A stretch of DNA of 64,000 bases from Pseudophaeomoniella oleicola (lineage: Eukaryota > Ascomycota > Eurotiomycetes > Phaeomoniellales > Phaeomoniellaceae). A program made the translations under genes and the position numbers. Of the stretch, positions 1-11,229 are shown in pieces. The DNA lies in contig QWDQ01000001.1 in assembly GCA_003868215.1 (NCBI GenBank), positions 496,001-560,000 of the forward strand. The letters are read 5' to 3'. The stretch's first letter is position 1. Each line of letters begins with the position of its first letter. The notes beneath the pieces are model-generated. The model was not told the DNA's origin and did not search any database. It worked only from the letters and a program-made list of their open reading frames with translations.

Positions 1-1724
1 TGCGTTCCTTTAATCTACTGGCATTATCGCTGTCGCTCATCTGGATCTTCTCGCCGGCAGGAGGTCAGGCTGCTCTGCGCCTCATAGGGACAGGAAATCG
101 TCCGCTTCCTTCAGTTTACTCTCTTTCCTACTTCAACTCTGACTCACAACCCAGATTTGCCTCCATGACCATTGAGAGTCCGACGTCCGATCTTACCTTC
201 TCTGGCTGGTTTGAGCAACTCAACGCTCTCTACATTGCAAGTGTCCTGGCATCTATGGAGACCAAGAATGGAAGCACCGATATCTGGGGCAATGTAAAGA
301 TACCGCTACTGTCTTCCTATACGGACGAGGGGCAAGAATGGGTGCCCACCCCGGAGATTGGTGAAGGACTCGCATACACCTCGTTGGTCGGTGTCCCACT
401 TACAGACACAACTTCGGGGAATACGACCCTCTCGATTGAGTCAACATACATTGAACTAGGCTGCTCGGCATTGACCGATGGCCCAATATTCGACCTAAAC
501 AGGAGCGCACTTGATATAATGGCTAGAAATGACTACTACGAGCTGGGAGATCTGGCCGATAATATTACCAGCTGGCGGCCAGCGCCAAACGGAACATTCT
601 ATGGATATAACGACTATGAGGATTCCAGCTCGAATTATACAGGCGTGTCTGCAACCTGGACACTGGGCCTGGATATGTTCGTCAGCCATTTGTATAATTC
701 CACTGACCAGTTCTGGGGTCGGGGTGTTGCTTATCCCGGCTTATTCATCAACGATTCGAATGTGAAAATGGAGCAAGGAACGTTGTTGTTCCAATCTATG
801 GATGCGATTGGCGAAGAAGTTGCTCGAGAAAACAGTACCAAGTCTCGATGCAAACCTTCGCAAGTTTACGTTGAATCACAGATCCTTTGCACAGAGTCCA
901 CGAAAAGCACGAGGAGTTGTTCCGTGACAGCTCAGAGGTATTCACAGAAACCCCATACCCAACCTAACATTACTTTGCTATCCTGGCCGGAAAGCTTTAC
1001 CTGGATTTCCGACCGGCTGCCACGCGCCTTCCAGATCTCAGGTCTGAACGACGTCGCCGATCCTTCTGTCTACTATATCACCAATCCCGATCCCTCCTAT
1101 ATCACTACAGCTGAAGGCTCGGCTAACTTCTCGAACGTTTCACCGTATCTACTTTCTGTCCGCCTCTCCCAACTCGTCAATACGTATCTAAACCTTGGCC
1201 AGATCGGTTTCGGAGTCACAGGTACGATGTCTGCGATCGACGACTCTATAGCGCAAAACCTTACCACCCATGCGACCACAACGAATCTCGAAGAGATATT
1301 TGTCGTGTCCTGGTGGCCCTGGTTTACCATCTTCCTCGTCGCTACGACCTTGATGTTTGCTGCCGGTTTCATCTCCATGATCTACAGCAGATTGACCCTC
1401 AATCCATCAGTTCTGGGCCTCGTCTCCACTGGCGTGAGAGATTCGAGATTCGTGGAATTACCCGTTGGAGGAGGTACGTTGAGTGGTATTGAAATGAGCA
1501 GACTCTTGAAGGATATGAGGGTGAGGATGGGGGGCGTTGAGATCTCTCCAATGGTTGTCGGCAACGACGGTGGGGCCGAGAAATACACTGATGGTGGTGG
1601 CAAAGACAGACCCAGTCGGTTCTCGGAAGGAGATGCTGGAGAAAGCGGAGACGGGGTCGTAAAGTTGGCGGTCGCAGAAGAGAAAGACGTTGTAAGGACA
1701 AAAGCGAAGTCAAAATACCTGTGA
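1..1724 (+). CDS. Large fungal membrane protein, C-terminal part (5' end outside window)
   Basis: The reading frame is open from base 3 to the TGA at 1722-1724, so the gene begins left of the window; the ATG at 165 is internal. About 573 residues are visible. Upstream of that ATG the frame encodes a hydrophobic stretch ending in WIFSPAGGQAALRL, typical of the last of several N-terminal membrane helices in large fungal plasma-membrane proteins of unknown function. A long, probably extracellular domain follows, with many N-glycosylation sequons (NGS, NTT, NIT, NYT, NST, NFS). One strong membrane helix lies near residues 385-410 counted from the ATG (SWWPWFTIFLVATTLMFAAGF). The tail is a hydrophilic, Gly/Asp/Lys-rich cytosolic segment. 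I recognise the general architecture but no enzymatic domain, and assign no function. Confidence 0.8.
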   Translation, partial: RSFNLLALSLSLIWIFSPAGGQAALRLIGTGNRPLPSVYSLSYFNSDSQPRFASMTIESPTSDLTFSGWFEQLNALYIASVLASMETKNGSTDIWGNVKIPLLSSYTDEGQEWVPTPEIGEGLAYTSLVGVPLTDTTSGNTTLSIESTYIELGCSALTDGPIFDLNRSALDIMARNDYYELGDLADNITSWRPAPNGTFYGYNDYEDSSSNYTGVSATWTLGLDMFVSHLYNSTDQFWGRGVAYPGLFINDSNVKMEQGTLLFQSMDAIGEEVARENSTKSRCKPSQVYVESQILCTESTKSTRSCSVTAQRYSQKPHTQPNITLLSWPESFTWISDRLPRAFQISGLNDVADPSVYYITNPDPSYITTAEGSANFSNVSPYLLSVRLSQLVNTYLNLGQIGFGVTGTMSAIDDSIAQNLTTHATTTNLEEIFVVSWWPWFTIFLVATTLMFAAGFISMIYSRLTLNPSVLGLVSTGVRDSRFVELPVGGGTLSGIEMSRLLKDMRVRMGGVEISPMVVGNDGGAEKYTDGGGKDRPSRFSEGDAGESGDGVVKLAVAEEKDVVRTKAKSKYL

Positions 1725-1810
1725 CGACGGTACAGTGCCTGGTCTGTCTCTTTTCCCTTCCCGAGTACTAGAAACCTACCTAGGTAAGTAGTGTACCTTA
1801 AAAAATCATG

Positions 1811-4625
1811 TCACTCTTCAGTCAAGTCAATGACCTGGGCTTCGTCGTTTACATGTACTACTACATTGTCTGCTACTGCTGTCCTGGCTCGCTTGGTGGT
1901 ACTGGACCCCGCATGGCTAACGGCACCACTGAGGGGACGTTTGGATTGGGAGGGTGTTGGTGCAAGAGCGGTTATGGTAGTAGGAGGGACCGGGGACGAT
2001 AGTTGTTCAAGTCGTTCAACTCTAGACGATGTGATCGCGTCGTATAGTTCTCCGAGGTACTCCCGTAACAGCGTTCCACCACCACCACCACCACCACCAC
2101 AGGCGACCAACTCTTGCATTTTCTCCGACGTCATCTCAAAGTCTTCCTTCCACGCCTTGCGTTTGCCCTCGAAGTCGCCGTGGTTCTTCGTGATCGTCCA
2201 CACATTCGGGTTGCGGTCGCGGATCGTCTCGATCGTCCAGGATTTTTCGGAGGTGTTGTCGTTGAAGTTCTTGTGTAAGTGGAAGCGTCGCGGTTTGCTG
2301 CAGGGGAATTGGCCGACGCGTTCGGTTGGGGAGCGGAGGAAGGCGTTGACCAGGGCGCAGTCAGTGCAGCGGAGGCTGCTGCAGCCAAGGGTAGTGTTTT
2401 TCGTCCAGTCGCGAGGGATGATGGGTTCGGGGCCGACGCAGACGTGTAGTGTTCTGGTCAGGATTGTGGTGATGAATGTCTGTAGTCGCGTTCGAGAGAC
2501 TGAGTCAAAGATTGGGGGGTTGGTGCTGATGATTGACTTGACGAATGGGATCAATGTATACCAATATGCAGCTTTCGGCGCTTGAGCGGCGGCTTCCTCT
2601 ATCTTGTCTAGTATCTCGTTGACAGTCCAGGAGGGGTTCAATTGAACGGAGTTTTCAATGAATTGAATCAAATCGTCTCCGGTCAGAGAGTGTGCTTCGT
2701 AATGTTTGGCTATTGATAAAGCCATATCGTAAGTGAAGAACCTATGAGAGGGGTCATCTCTGTAGTTTTCGAACGTGAACAAGTTGCAGCAAGTGCCCAA
2801 GATTGTACGAAGGAAGCTATAACGACCTTCCTCGTTAGGATCTTGGAAGGTTGATGAAGCTTTCGAGTTGCGGATATGACACCAACGGTTGATAAACGCT
2901 ACCTTTCCAGCTATACTTCCCACTCGGAGAATCGGTCGTAGCCTGTGGTTATCATCAGCAAAAGAACACACAACGGCCTTGGCTGATGAGCACTAACCTC
3001 TCAGTTGTGGTCTTCAGATCCCACGAGAAAGCGATTTCGGCCAGACTGGCTCCATCTTCCTTCCACCACGTCTTCTGGAATTGATTGAATACGCTCAAAA
3101 GTAACTCGTCTAATTGCCGATCGTACTCCTTAAGGTCATCTGACTTCGAGCTGGCAGGGGCGCCGGCCGACACCAACCCTGACCTAATTTGCTTGATGGC
3201 ATTGTGTTTGCTGGAAAGTGTCGTAAGCGGATGAAGGACTCTTCTTAGCCTGTCTAAGATAAGTAAGTGTGCTTAACGAGGACCGGTACGCTGGTCAAAG
3301 GGGTGATAAAGGATGCTATTGACTTGCCTTGTTGAGTGTTGATCTGTTGTAATGTTTCTGTCCGGAGAACGTGCAATGGCTCGTCCAAGAGCTTCGTAAC
3401 CTCGGGGAGTCAATTTATAGAAGCTTCTTGACGATAAAGTGTCAAAGAGGTCGAATCTATCTGAGTCCAAAGCCACATTGGCTATTTCCTGATACACTTT
3501 GGTTGATGGGATACTATCACGGGAAAGGTACGCGCTGTAGTCTGAGGGAGGGTCGCGAACGACTAGCTCACACAGCCGGATGAGATTCTGTTGCTGAGTC
3601 GATCTTCCCTCACGGATCTCTTGTTGCAAGGAATTCACGCGAGCAACGACACTATCAGCTTTCTTGTCGCTCTGATATCTGAATTCTTCCTTTCCAGACT
3701 CTGGCACAATAACCAAGACCTGTTTTGCCCATGTTCAGCGATGCTTCGAATTTCAGATCGGACGACTTACGGTATCACGGTACCAATACATTACTGTTGC
3801 TCCTTCATTACCTGTCCAACCCGAATGCTCCTCTTCATCTGGATCGGTCTCATCATCATAGTCCAGAAGTGCGTTTTGGTCAATAGCCACGTGCTTGCCC
3901 ATCAGGTTGCCGGTAAGATCAACTACATGCTGAAGTTTCAGCGTCCGATCAATCTCGTCATCATTGTAATCATCCTTCATGACCCTTTCTTCCATGCTGG
4001 CAAGAAAGACGTCATATCCGAGCTCTTTACAGGCCTTGGATACACACAAGGCTTTGCTATAGTCCGTATCTTTAAGAGACTTGAGCTCCAGGCTTGCTTC
4101 TGTGTATTGATGTTCAAGTTTGAAGATAAGGTAGGGTGGGCAGTCATGTCGATGGCTACTCTCTAAGGAGGAATTGAGACCCCTGAGAGACGTTGAGAGC
4201 CGTTCACTCACAGAACCAAAGGATCTGGCTAGAGAAATCGGTGCAGTATCATTTTTGATCAGATTATAGGTCAATACCAGGCGATACCCGGACGTAAATG
4301 GTTTGACTTCGTGCAGGACGTCGGAGTACCAGGCAGCATAAGACGCCCCGAATTCCGAGTTCGTCGACTTCTTGACTTTCAACTTCTCAGCACCGTGCTG
4401 CAGGACAAGGTCTCCTCCTGTGTGAGGTGAGCTCAAACAGACGATTAGAATACCAAACATCCCAGGCGCCTTTTCACTGTCTTTATGGGGTTTGAAGAAG
4501 GCACCTTCCTCGTAAAGCAACAATTTGTATAACTCAGCCGTGACATCTTCAGGTCTGCAAACCAAATCGAGGCCGGTATGGACAGCTTGAAGCAGCCGGG
4601 ATATGATCCTTGCAACTTCACCTTG
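1811..4625 (-). CDS. 2OG-Fe(II) oxygenase-like protein with C-terminal SUMO-interacting-type motif; 5' end unresolved
   Basis: Four exons read on the minus strand: about 4625-3771, 3719-3328, 3249-2998 and 2942-1811. The introns are 3720-3770 (GT-AG), 3250-3327 (GC-AG) and 2943-2997 (GT-AG). The first exon carries the prolyl-4-hydroxylase-like fold of fungal 2OG oxygenases: AELYKLLLYEEGAFFKPHKD gives the HxD iron ligands, and SDVLHEVKPFTSGYRLVLTY gives the distal His and the 2OG-binding Arg. The remaining ~590 residues are unrecognised. They include a Cys-containing stretch (GCSSLRCTDCALV), a poly-Gly run and the final VIDLTEE, which matches the hydrophobic-acidic SUMO-interacting motif. No in-frame ATG lies upstream of the HxD motif; an in-frame TAA near 4639 blocks the frame. 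A 5' exon is therefore missing from my model, or the gene is truncated. Substrate unknown. Confidence 0.65.
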
Positions 4626-5237
4626 GCAAGTTGCTTACCACTGTCAAAGTGACCAAGATTATCACCTCAAGTTCGGGGTTCTGATGGCTCTCCATTTCAT
4701 TGGCGAGCGGCAATATTTCAAGCATCATATCGAGAGTATCGGAGGTAAGGTCCATCCATGATCGGTAGTGGCATCTGCTGGTCGCCCTCTATCCACCGTC
4801 TTTACGCAATCGTGGCGAGAAAGATTGCAATTTACAAGCTTACTAGATTTGTTTGCATCCCTAACCCTCAGCTGCAGGATAGGTGCTAGATAATGTTACA
4901 ATCAACCACGATTCTACGCAGGTGGCTAGGTAGGGAGGAATCCATCCGGCTCCGATTTTGTCACCGATACTCCTGCAAGGCTGCCACTACTGTTTTGCTC
5001 AGGTTTTGCCCAGGTTTTGTCGATCAAAATTACAGCAATATAGTTGACAAAGCCGTCGATGACAAGTCCGGAAGGCTATGCAATATGCCATGGGCTCGAA
5101 AGCAATGGCAAAACTCGACCAGGACAACAACCGAATACAGAATTGCCGCACTTGCTTTTGACAAACCCAGGGAGGGGATCATATGTAAGTCTGGGACTGA
5201 AGCAGACAGACATGGACAAAATCCGTCAGGAGAGAGA

Positions 5238-5245
5238 TATAAAAG
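5238..5245 (+). promoter_or_regulatory. TATA box (TATAAAAG) upstream of the 5366 ORF
   Basis: A good TATAAAAG sits 121 bases upstream of the ATG at 5366, a normal distance for a fungal promoter with a short leader. It is the main support that the tiny gene downstream is transcribed. Confidence 0.4.
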
Positions 5246-5365
5246 GATTCAAGCGGTCACTCATTTCCATCTGTAAATGTACATCCAAGACAAACCTGAC
5301 CTTCTATACTCTGCTATTGACTCTATAAAACATTAATCAACATATCCTAACTCTTGCTTGACAAC

Positions 5366-5660
5366 ATGCCGACCCCAAAGCACTCTGATACCAGGTCCTC
5401 AGACAATACTGGCAGGCAAGTTACCCAGCTTTACCATTGAGGTTATTCCAGAACCGAGTCTTACACCAAACAGGGACTCTGACAAACAGCAGTCATACAT
5501 GCTGAAGGAGTTTCTCCAAGCCGATGCTACTGTCACCGAGCGTTGTTCAGGGGCGACCGTACCCGGCCAGGACAGCAAGGGCAATGAAAGCCATATGGTG
5601 AAGATCAAAAGCCAATTGGAGGAATTCGATAAGGCTTGGAAGGAAGTAGATAGCAAATAG
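5366..5660 (+). CDS. Small hypothetical protein (78 aa) with a GC-AG intron
   Basis: Exons 5366-5415 and 5474-5660 join in frame across a 58-nt intron with a GCAAGT donor and a CAG acceptor, giving 78 residues. Without splicing the ATG frame stops after 24 codons (TGA at 5438-5440). The product is hydrophilic and charged, starts MPTPKHSDTR and ends in a likely helical segment (KSQLEEFDKAWKEVDSK). It has no signal peptide and no membrane helix. I do not recognise the family. A TATAAAAG lies 121 bases upstream and a long hairpin lies about 70 bases downstream. The gene sits inside the suspected repeat element, so it could be element-borne or spurious. The matching splice phase and TATA box are the only evidence that it is real. 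Confidence 0.35.
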
Positions 5661-5731
5661 AAGAATACGGAATAGATTTGCTGTGAATGGTTATGATTGG
5701 CTCGCGTGAAGATCGAGTAGTCTGTTTAGCG

Positions 5732-5796
5732 AAGAAGAAAAGCACGGGCCACATATTTGGTACGGTACCAAATATGTGGCCCGTGCTTTTCTTCTT
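5732..5796. repeat. Near-perfect 65-bp palindrome (32-bp arms, 1-nt centre)
   Basis: The arms 5732-5763 and 5765-5796 are exact reverse complements around a single central G at 5764; the match fails one base further out. The centre reads TTTGGTACGGTACCAAA. Transcribed RNA would fold into a hairpin with almost no loop; the DNA could extrude a cruciform. It lies 71 bases after the stop of the small ORF. Confidence 0.9.
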
Positions 5797-6570
5797 TTTT
5801 GCAGGTACTTTCCAGTGATGATCTTGGATTCCTATCTAGTCAGGCTCGGATGGAGATAGAACAACGATGTATCTTTTGTTGGTGGCCATAAAACCCTCTT
5901 ACGCTTGTCGATAGTCTAACTGTGATTAGAAAATCCAGGCAATATCACATCTATCGAGTAGGAAATGATGTTGAAAGGTAGGTAGATTCCTACCAGTATC
6001 ATTTCCGCAGTGTCAAAACGAAATGTGGCGCTTTATCCCTGCTGTAAATGCAGCGTGAACCAGCCGAAAATAGTTTGTGCCTGTAATCCTGCTTGGACAC
6101 ATTGCTACCCGATGACAAAATCCGGCGAGGCTGACAAAACCTGACAAAACCTGACAACAAACCCTAGACCGCCGACCAAAACCTGGACAAAATCTGTACA
6201 CAATTTGAGCGACAAAATCTGGAAAGATCCTTAATTATGATGAGGGAAAGCAGACCAGGCGCGTTTATCCCTTATAGCCATCATTCTATTGGTGCGCGGT
6301 TTTGTCAACCATGAAAACGAAACTGTACAGGCTGTCTCATCCGCAGCAAATGCATGTGAGTGAGTGAGTGTGTGTGTGACACAATTCATAGGTTGAGTCC
6401 TGGATATAATTATTGCAGCTGTCAACATGGTATCTTCCTCGTCTCCTTTTCTCTACCCGCATATTCCTTGACCAAGACCTTCAGGGCACATCCGAGATTA
6501 TAACCTATCCGTGCAACAGTTCATTGCCTCGTGAGAATCAGTTCGACTTATCGTCCTCTTCTTTTGCTTT

Positions 6571-9500
6571 ATGGCTTCAACCACACGAAGGATTCCTCCG
6601 AGCGAGTGGAACCAATGGAAAGATATCATTCTGACTTTGAGGGGTGACAAAAAGCTTGAAGAGGTTAGGACCATCATGGAGAAAGACTATGTATTTAGAG
6701 CCAGGTAGGCGAGAAAAGTACCCTACTCTCACCTTCCCATTCTGATGACATGTTTCCGAAAGTCTCTCGCAATACGAAGCTCAGCTCGATAGCTGGGGAG
6801 ATCGCAAGAATCTCAAGAAACATGAATGGGCAATCGTTCTTGCAAAATTGGACAACCTCGCCTCTCAGGGCCTGGAATGCAGATTAATCATATCAGGTCA
6901 TGCTGTCTCACTTCAGAGAATCCAAAGAGCCAGAAGACACTGCTTCCATGGACGGGATAGTTCAAGGCGCGGTAGCCCCAAAGGTAACTCGAAGCTATAG
7001 ACTGGTCTAGTAGTCAGCTGACACATTGATGAAAGAACGCTCTGTCGATCTGCGGAAGGTATGTATAGAGAGTCTCGGACCTGCCGGAAACTGGATTTCA
7101 TATACAAATCTGGACGAGTCCGGAGAGACACTTCGAGTGGAGACAGCTCATGAACGATCTCTGCCAGAAACACCTCCTGTTCAAGGTGTTTCAAGTGACC
7201 CTCCCCGACTCGACTATGGTGAGCCTTCGAATCCTGAAGTGGACGAGGATATCACTTCTTATGGTTTAGAAGCCACGTCACATCACTTTGACCCTCCGCA
7301 ACTATCTGAAACACAAGGCTTCGAGATAGAGATGGAGGGCGAGCAATCGTTACCATCGCAGTTGAGTACCACATCAATTATCAGCCCTCTTAGACCTTTC
7401 ACAGCCCAGTCCTCTTCGCATCGGGAACCTTCAAGCATCGATGGCTTCAACTCTGGCTGGTCCCCTGGCCTTTTAATGTATTCAGCAGAACCTTCTCCCC
7501 AGGCGTCTGTTGCTATGCTTTTTGGTTATTCGAAGCACGTACGTTACTTCCTTGATGACCTACCATTCGAACGATTCAAGAAAACACTAGGGCCAAAAGG
7601 TGCGTGGTATCTTTCCATTGTAGAGTCTCTGGCAGCTCTGCTTCAGGAGTTAAGACCATTTGAGTGCGGAAAGCTGTGGTTCTGATCGGTCGCAGGGATC
7701 TATCTCACAGGTCGTTCGCGCGTCCCTCTCGGTTTCCCCACGGCTTCGACCGTTCAAACCCCGTTCAGTTTATTTGTGGAAGACCTTGAATCTACCTTAG
7801 CCAATAAACATAAAGCACAACCCGCAGTCTCGAGGTGGAATACACAGTCAATTAAGCTATCACTCCAAAATCTACTGCTTAGTCAGAACGTCCGAGAAGC
7901 TCACGACGGTAACCGAACTCCATTAATCACAGAGGAAATACTCCAGACCCAATTCAGCCAAGCGTTGGTGCGATCAATGCTCAACGGGTTCGCGGGTTTG
8001 CAAGATGTCCCTATCCACGCCGTACTTAGATATCTGGGCAGAGATAAGCGCATTGGTTCACTGTTGCTGCATTTCCTTCAGGTACAGGAAACCCATGCCG
8101 CGAAAGCCTTAGCAGAGAATCTCTTCCTTGCTTCAATAGAAGAAAAAGATGTGCAGGTTCTCAAAAGTCTACTCGAGACGCGACTTCTTGACATCAATGC
8201 CATGATTTGCATAGCCAATGGTCGAAAGTATACACCCATCGAGAGGGCTGCCTCACTGCAGTGTTTGGAGATGATACGGCTATTTATCTCATATAAAGCT
8301 GACGTGAACAAGACATTCAACCCAAGACCCTGGTATACTAGACCCCGGCCTCCTGGTGCTCTCGCAATACTCATTGGTGGTATCGAACGAGGTGCGACTA
8401 TCGCACTTGATACAGTCGAACTGGTCGAGGCTCTCCTAAAAGTTGGCGCCAAAATCGATATGGACATGGTCAAACAATGCTTTGCGGCACTTCATGGTCA
8501 GCAGCTGGCTAGAATTCTTATGTCCTGGCTACCTGACTCCCATCACTCTGAACTCATTTCTTGCGGGATTTTGAGTACCATTGCGTTGTATCTCGACGAC
8601 GGGCAAGCTACAGAAGCTATCGGCAAGATTCTTTTCATCTGTGAACGACACAAATGTCAATGTTATTCAAGTCAATTTGCTAAGGAGCTTGACTGGGCCT
8701 TGATTGAAGGAGCAAAACGTGGTCATCTGCAGCTTGTCCAGCTGCTTCTGGGTCGTTCTGAATCTCTACACAGTGCTTTGAGTGCTGCGATTAAGGGTGG
8801 TAGCGAGAAGGTCATAGACATAGTCCTCGCTTCCAGGCCAGATCTCGATGCTCCAGCGCATAGGATCGTCTGCGAGCCTGGGCAAATCAAAACGACATCC
8901 CTTGCAGAAGCAATAAAGGCCAGAAATGAGAAACTAGTACTCTTAATAGAGGGTTCGAGTGCTCTGAAACATCTCCATGAGGGCGGACGGTTTCAACCAG
9001 CGATAACGGCAGCATCGGAAGTTGGTGACGCTTTCTACGTAAAGAAGCTGCTATACCACTGTTATTTACCAAACCCATCGGATATGAGCAGGGCAGTGCT
9101 ACACTCCATCGAAAACAATAATGAGGCAATTTTCTGGGATCTTATGGAGGCTGGTGCCGAGGTCAACAATAAGAGAATGCCAGGTCGAGTGGCTCCAATT
9201 ATTGCTGCTCTGGTGAGAAGAAATGCCATAATGGTACGTGGAATCTTGGAAGCCGATCTGCCTGTGGCTCATGGTCCACACGGTCTTGATCTTGAAGGCG
9301 TCATTTCTGAGGGAGTGAAATGGGGTGACATATCAATCCTTAAGGACTTACAGTCTGTTTTTCCCACGTCCTTCGTATCGCCCTCCGATCTAGGATGTGT
9401 TCTCGACGAAGCGGACAAGGAATTATTCGCATTTCTCCTCCAGTCTGGAATGGTAGACAGTTTAGCTCTCACTTGTGGTCTGGTGGACGCACTCAAGAAG

Positions 9501-10496
9501 AATGATTCGAAGTTGGCTTCTGATCTCATCGCGTTGGGCGCCGATCCTTTCAATGACGGCGTACTAACAATCTGCGCGATGGACAACCCGGAAATGCTCG
9601 AGCATTTCTTGCAACAGAAACCCAGAAACTGTCAACACGTAGTGGCAGGCTTTGGGTCAAATGCTCTTAAAATTGCAATAGGTCTAGGGCACTCCAGATT
9701 CAAAGCTGTGGAAGTGCTCATCGATACCGGTTGCATAGATGTAAAATGTTTTGCCTCTCCAACTGGTATTCGTATTCCAGATATTGATGGCCATACTTTC
9801 CGCTTTTACCATCGCTACTCGAACCTATCAGCCCTTGGAGTTGCGATCAAAGTCAGCGAGGATGGTGATCATGGAGACTTCTTCGTGATAACGAAGCTTC
9901 TTGAGGCTGGATGCAATCCAGACAGTGTCACGTCGATCCACGACGGCAAAAACCAAACCGCACTTCTTGACGCCATCGAGACGAAAAGCAAGGCTTTAGT
10001 CCAACTTCTGATTGATCACGGCGCATCTATCAATAAGAAACCTACATTAGGATTGAAACGGACTCCTTTACAACAAGCAGTAGAGGTTGACAATGTCGAA
10101 GTTATCATGCTGCTTCTCGGGGCCGGAGCCAACGTTAATGAGGCTCCAGCGATGCGGTATGGCGCCACGGCACTCCAACTTGCAGCTATTCGTGGCAATT
10201 TGACCATCGCTGCTGAGCTGCTGGAACGTGGGGCGGATCTGCATGCTAAACCGCCACGAATCGGTGGCAGATGGCCCCTCGAGGGAGCAGCGGAGCATGG
10301 ACGCCTGGAAATGATTGAGTATCTTTGGAACGTCAGCGTCACCGGCTTTGATAGAGAGCAGTGTCTAAGAGCTATGAAACTTGCTCAGGAAAATGGGCAC
10401 ATGGCGTGTAGCGACTTGATCGAGGAGCTCTTGAAGAAGAACGGACCTGCCCCCGATCCTTTGGCAGACTTCGATACCCAGATCGATTGGACGTGA
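6571..10496 (+). CDS. Clr5-domain ankyrin-repeat protein (1231 aa)
   Basis: Four exons (6571-6704, 6763-6983, 7036-7648, 7769-10496) join in consistent phase to 1231 residues. The N-terminus (IPPSEWNQWKDIILTL onward, residues ~7-60) matches the Clr5 domain, found at the start of many Pezizomycotina proteins and presumed to bind DNA or protein. The large last exon carries ankyrin repeats. The clearest are near the C-terminus (TPLQQAVEVDNVEVIMLLLG; TALQLAAIRGNLTIAAELLE), with more degenerate ones from about residue 440. The start ATG fits the beginning of Clr5. Intron 3 (donor GTTAAG, acceptor TTCAG, 120 nt) is needed to remove an in-frame TGA at 7683. If it is not spliced, the protein ends after 334 residues. 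Such proteins are often accessory, fast-evolving genes; the partner and role are unknown. Confidence 0.85.
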
Positions 10497-11229
10497 ACGG
10501 CAGGGGACCAGATCCTTGATATGAGCAACAGGACAAAAGCCGAGTCGACGTATGTGATACACGATCGGCGCCGGTCTGCATAACTCAGTTTCGATTCCGG
10601 AGGACTTTCATCTGCAAGGATCGGCTCGAAATGTTCTTTTCTTATACTGATACTATATCTACTACAATTCTATATGTTACGACAAAGAGGCCAAGCGTTA
10701 CTGGTAGTAATGGCGCTGGAAACAAGAATGATAACTATCGATCCACCGACCCATGCATAATACTTCGCGACAACGGAACTCCCACCATGAATCAGAACCA
10801 CATTCTAAAACAAATTATCTGAGAGCTAATGGTGACAAAAGGTCAGCTTTCTGTCTTCTACAGCTCGGGCTGCGCCATGATTCGGAGTATCTACAGCCTC
10901 CCGCTATCGACATACCTGACTTTAGCGCAGTCTAGTTGCGCAAGGCTGAACCACGTCGTGTGAACCACGCCGTGAAGTGAGGCTTGCTAGCGGCTGGAAT
11001 GCCCACCATAAATGACGCGGGATAGTCATCTGCTTTGTCTAAGGCTCTATCTGCCTTGACTAGACACATCTAACATATCACAACTGCCTCGGCTACGCGC
11101 CTGCTATAAGCCGTTCAGTCCGTCTTGACTATGTATAGAGTTGTTCTTTCTTTCGATATCCCCATTTTATCTGTCTGGGATCACATTATTCTGCTGCCTA
11201 ACTGAAAAGTTCCACTTTTAGAATACACC
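10497..11229. other. Intergenic, no gene seen
   Basis: It contains the 3' end of the ankyrin gene and the promoter side of the CorA-like gene. Only short, non-conserved reading frames occur; no RNA gene was recognised. Confidence 0.6.

Larger units (their letters stand above)
4954..6226. mobile_element. Candidate small non-autonomous element bounded by inverted GACAAAACC-type clusters
   Basis: The left side (4954-5024) carries repeated GGTTTTGYC motifs (for example CAGGTTTTGCCCAGGTTTTG at about 5000-5019). The right side (about 6113-6226) carries the same words in the opposite orientation, GACAAAACCTGACAAAACCT and several GACAAAATC copies. Between them lie a small spliced ORF and a near-perfect 65-bp hairpin. 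I see no transposase, no clear target-site duplication and no sharp terminal repeat. This is a structural inference; it could instead be two patches of a dispersed simple repeat. Confidence 0.3.

Noticed and set aside
1791-2585. 264-codon plus-strand frame
   Set aside because: Antisense of the last exon of the 2OG-like gene; no protein-like features and a Pro run from the CCA repeat.
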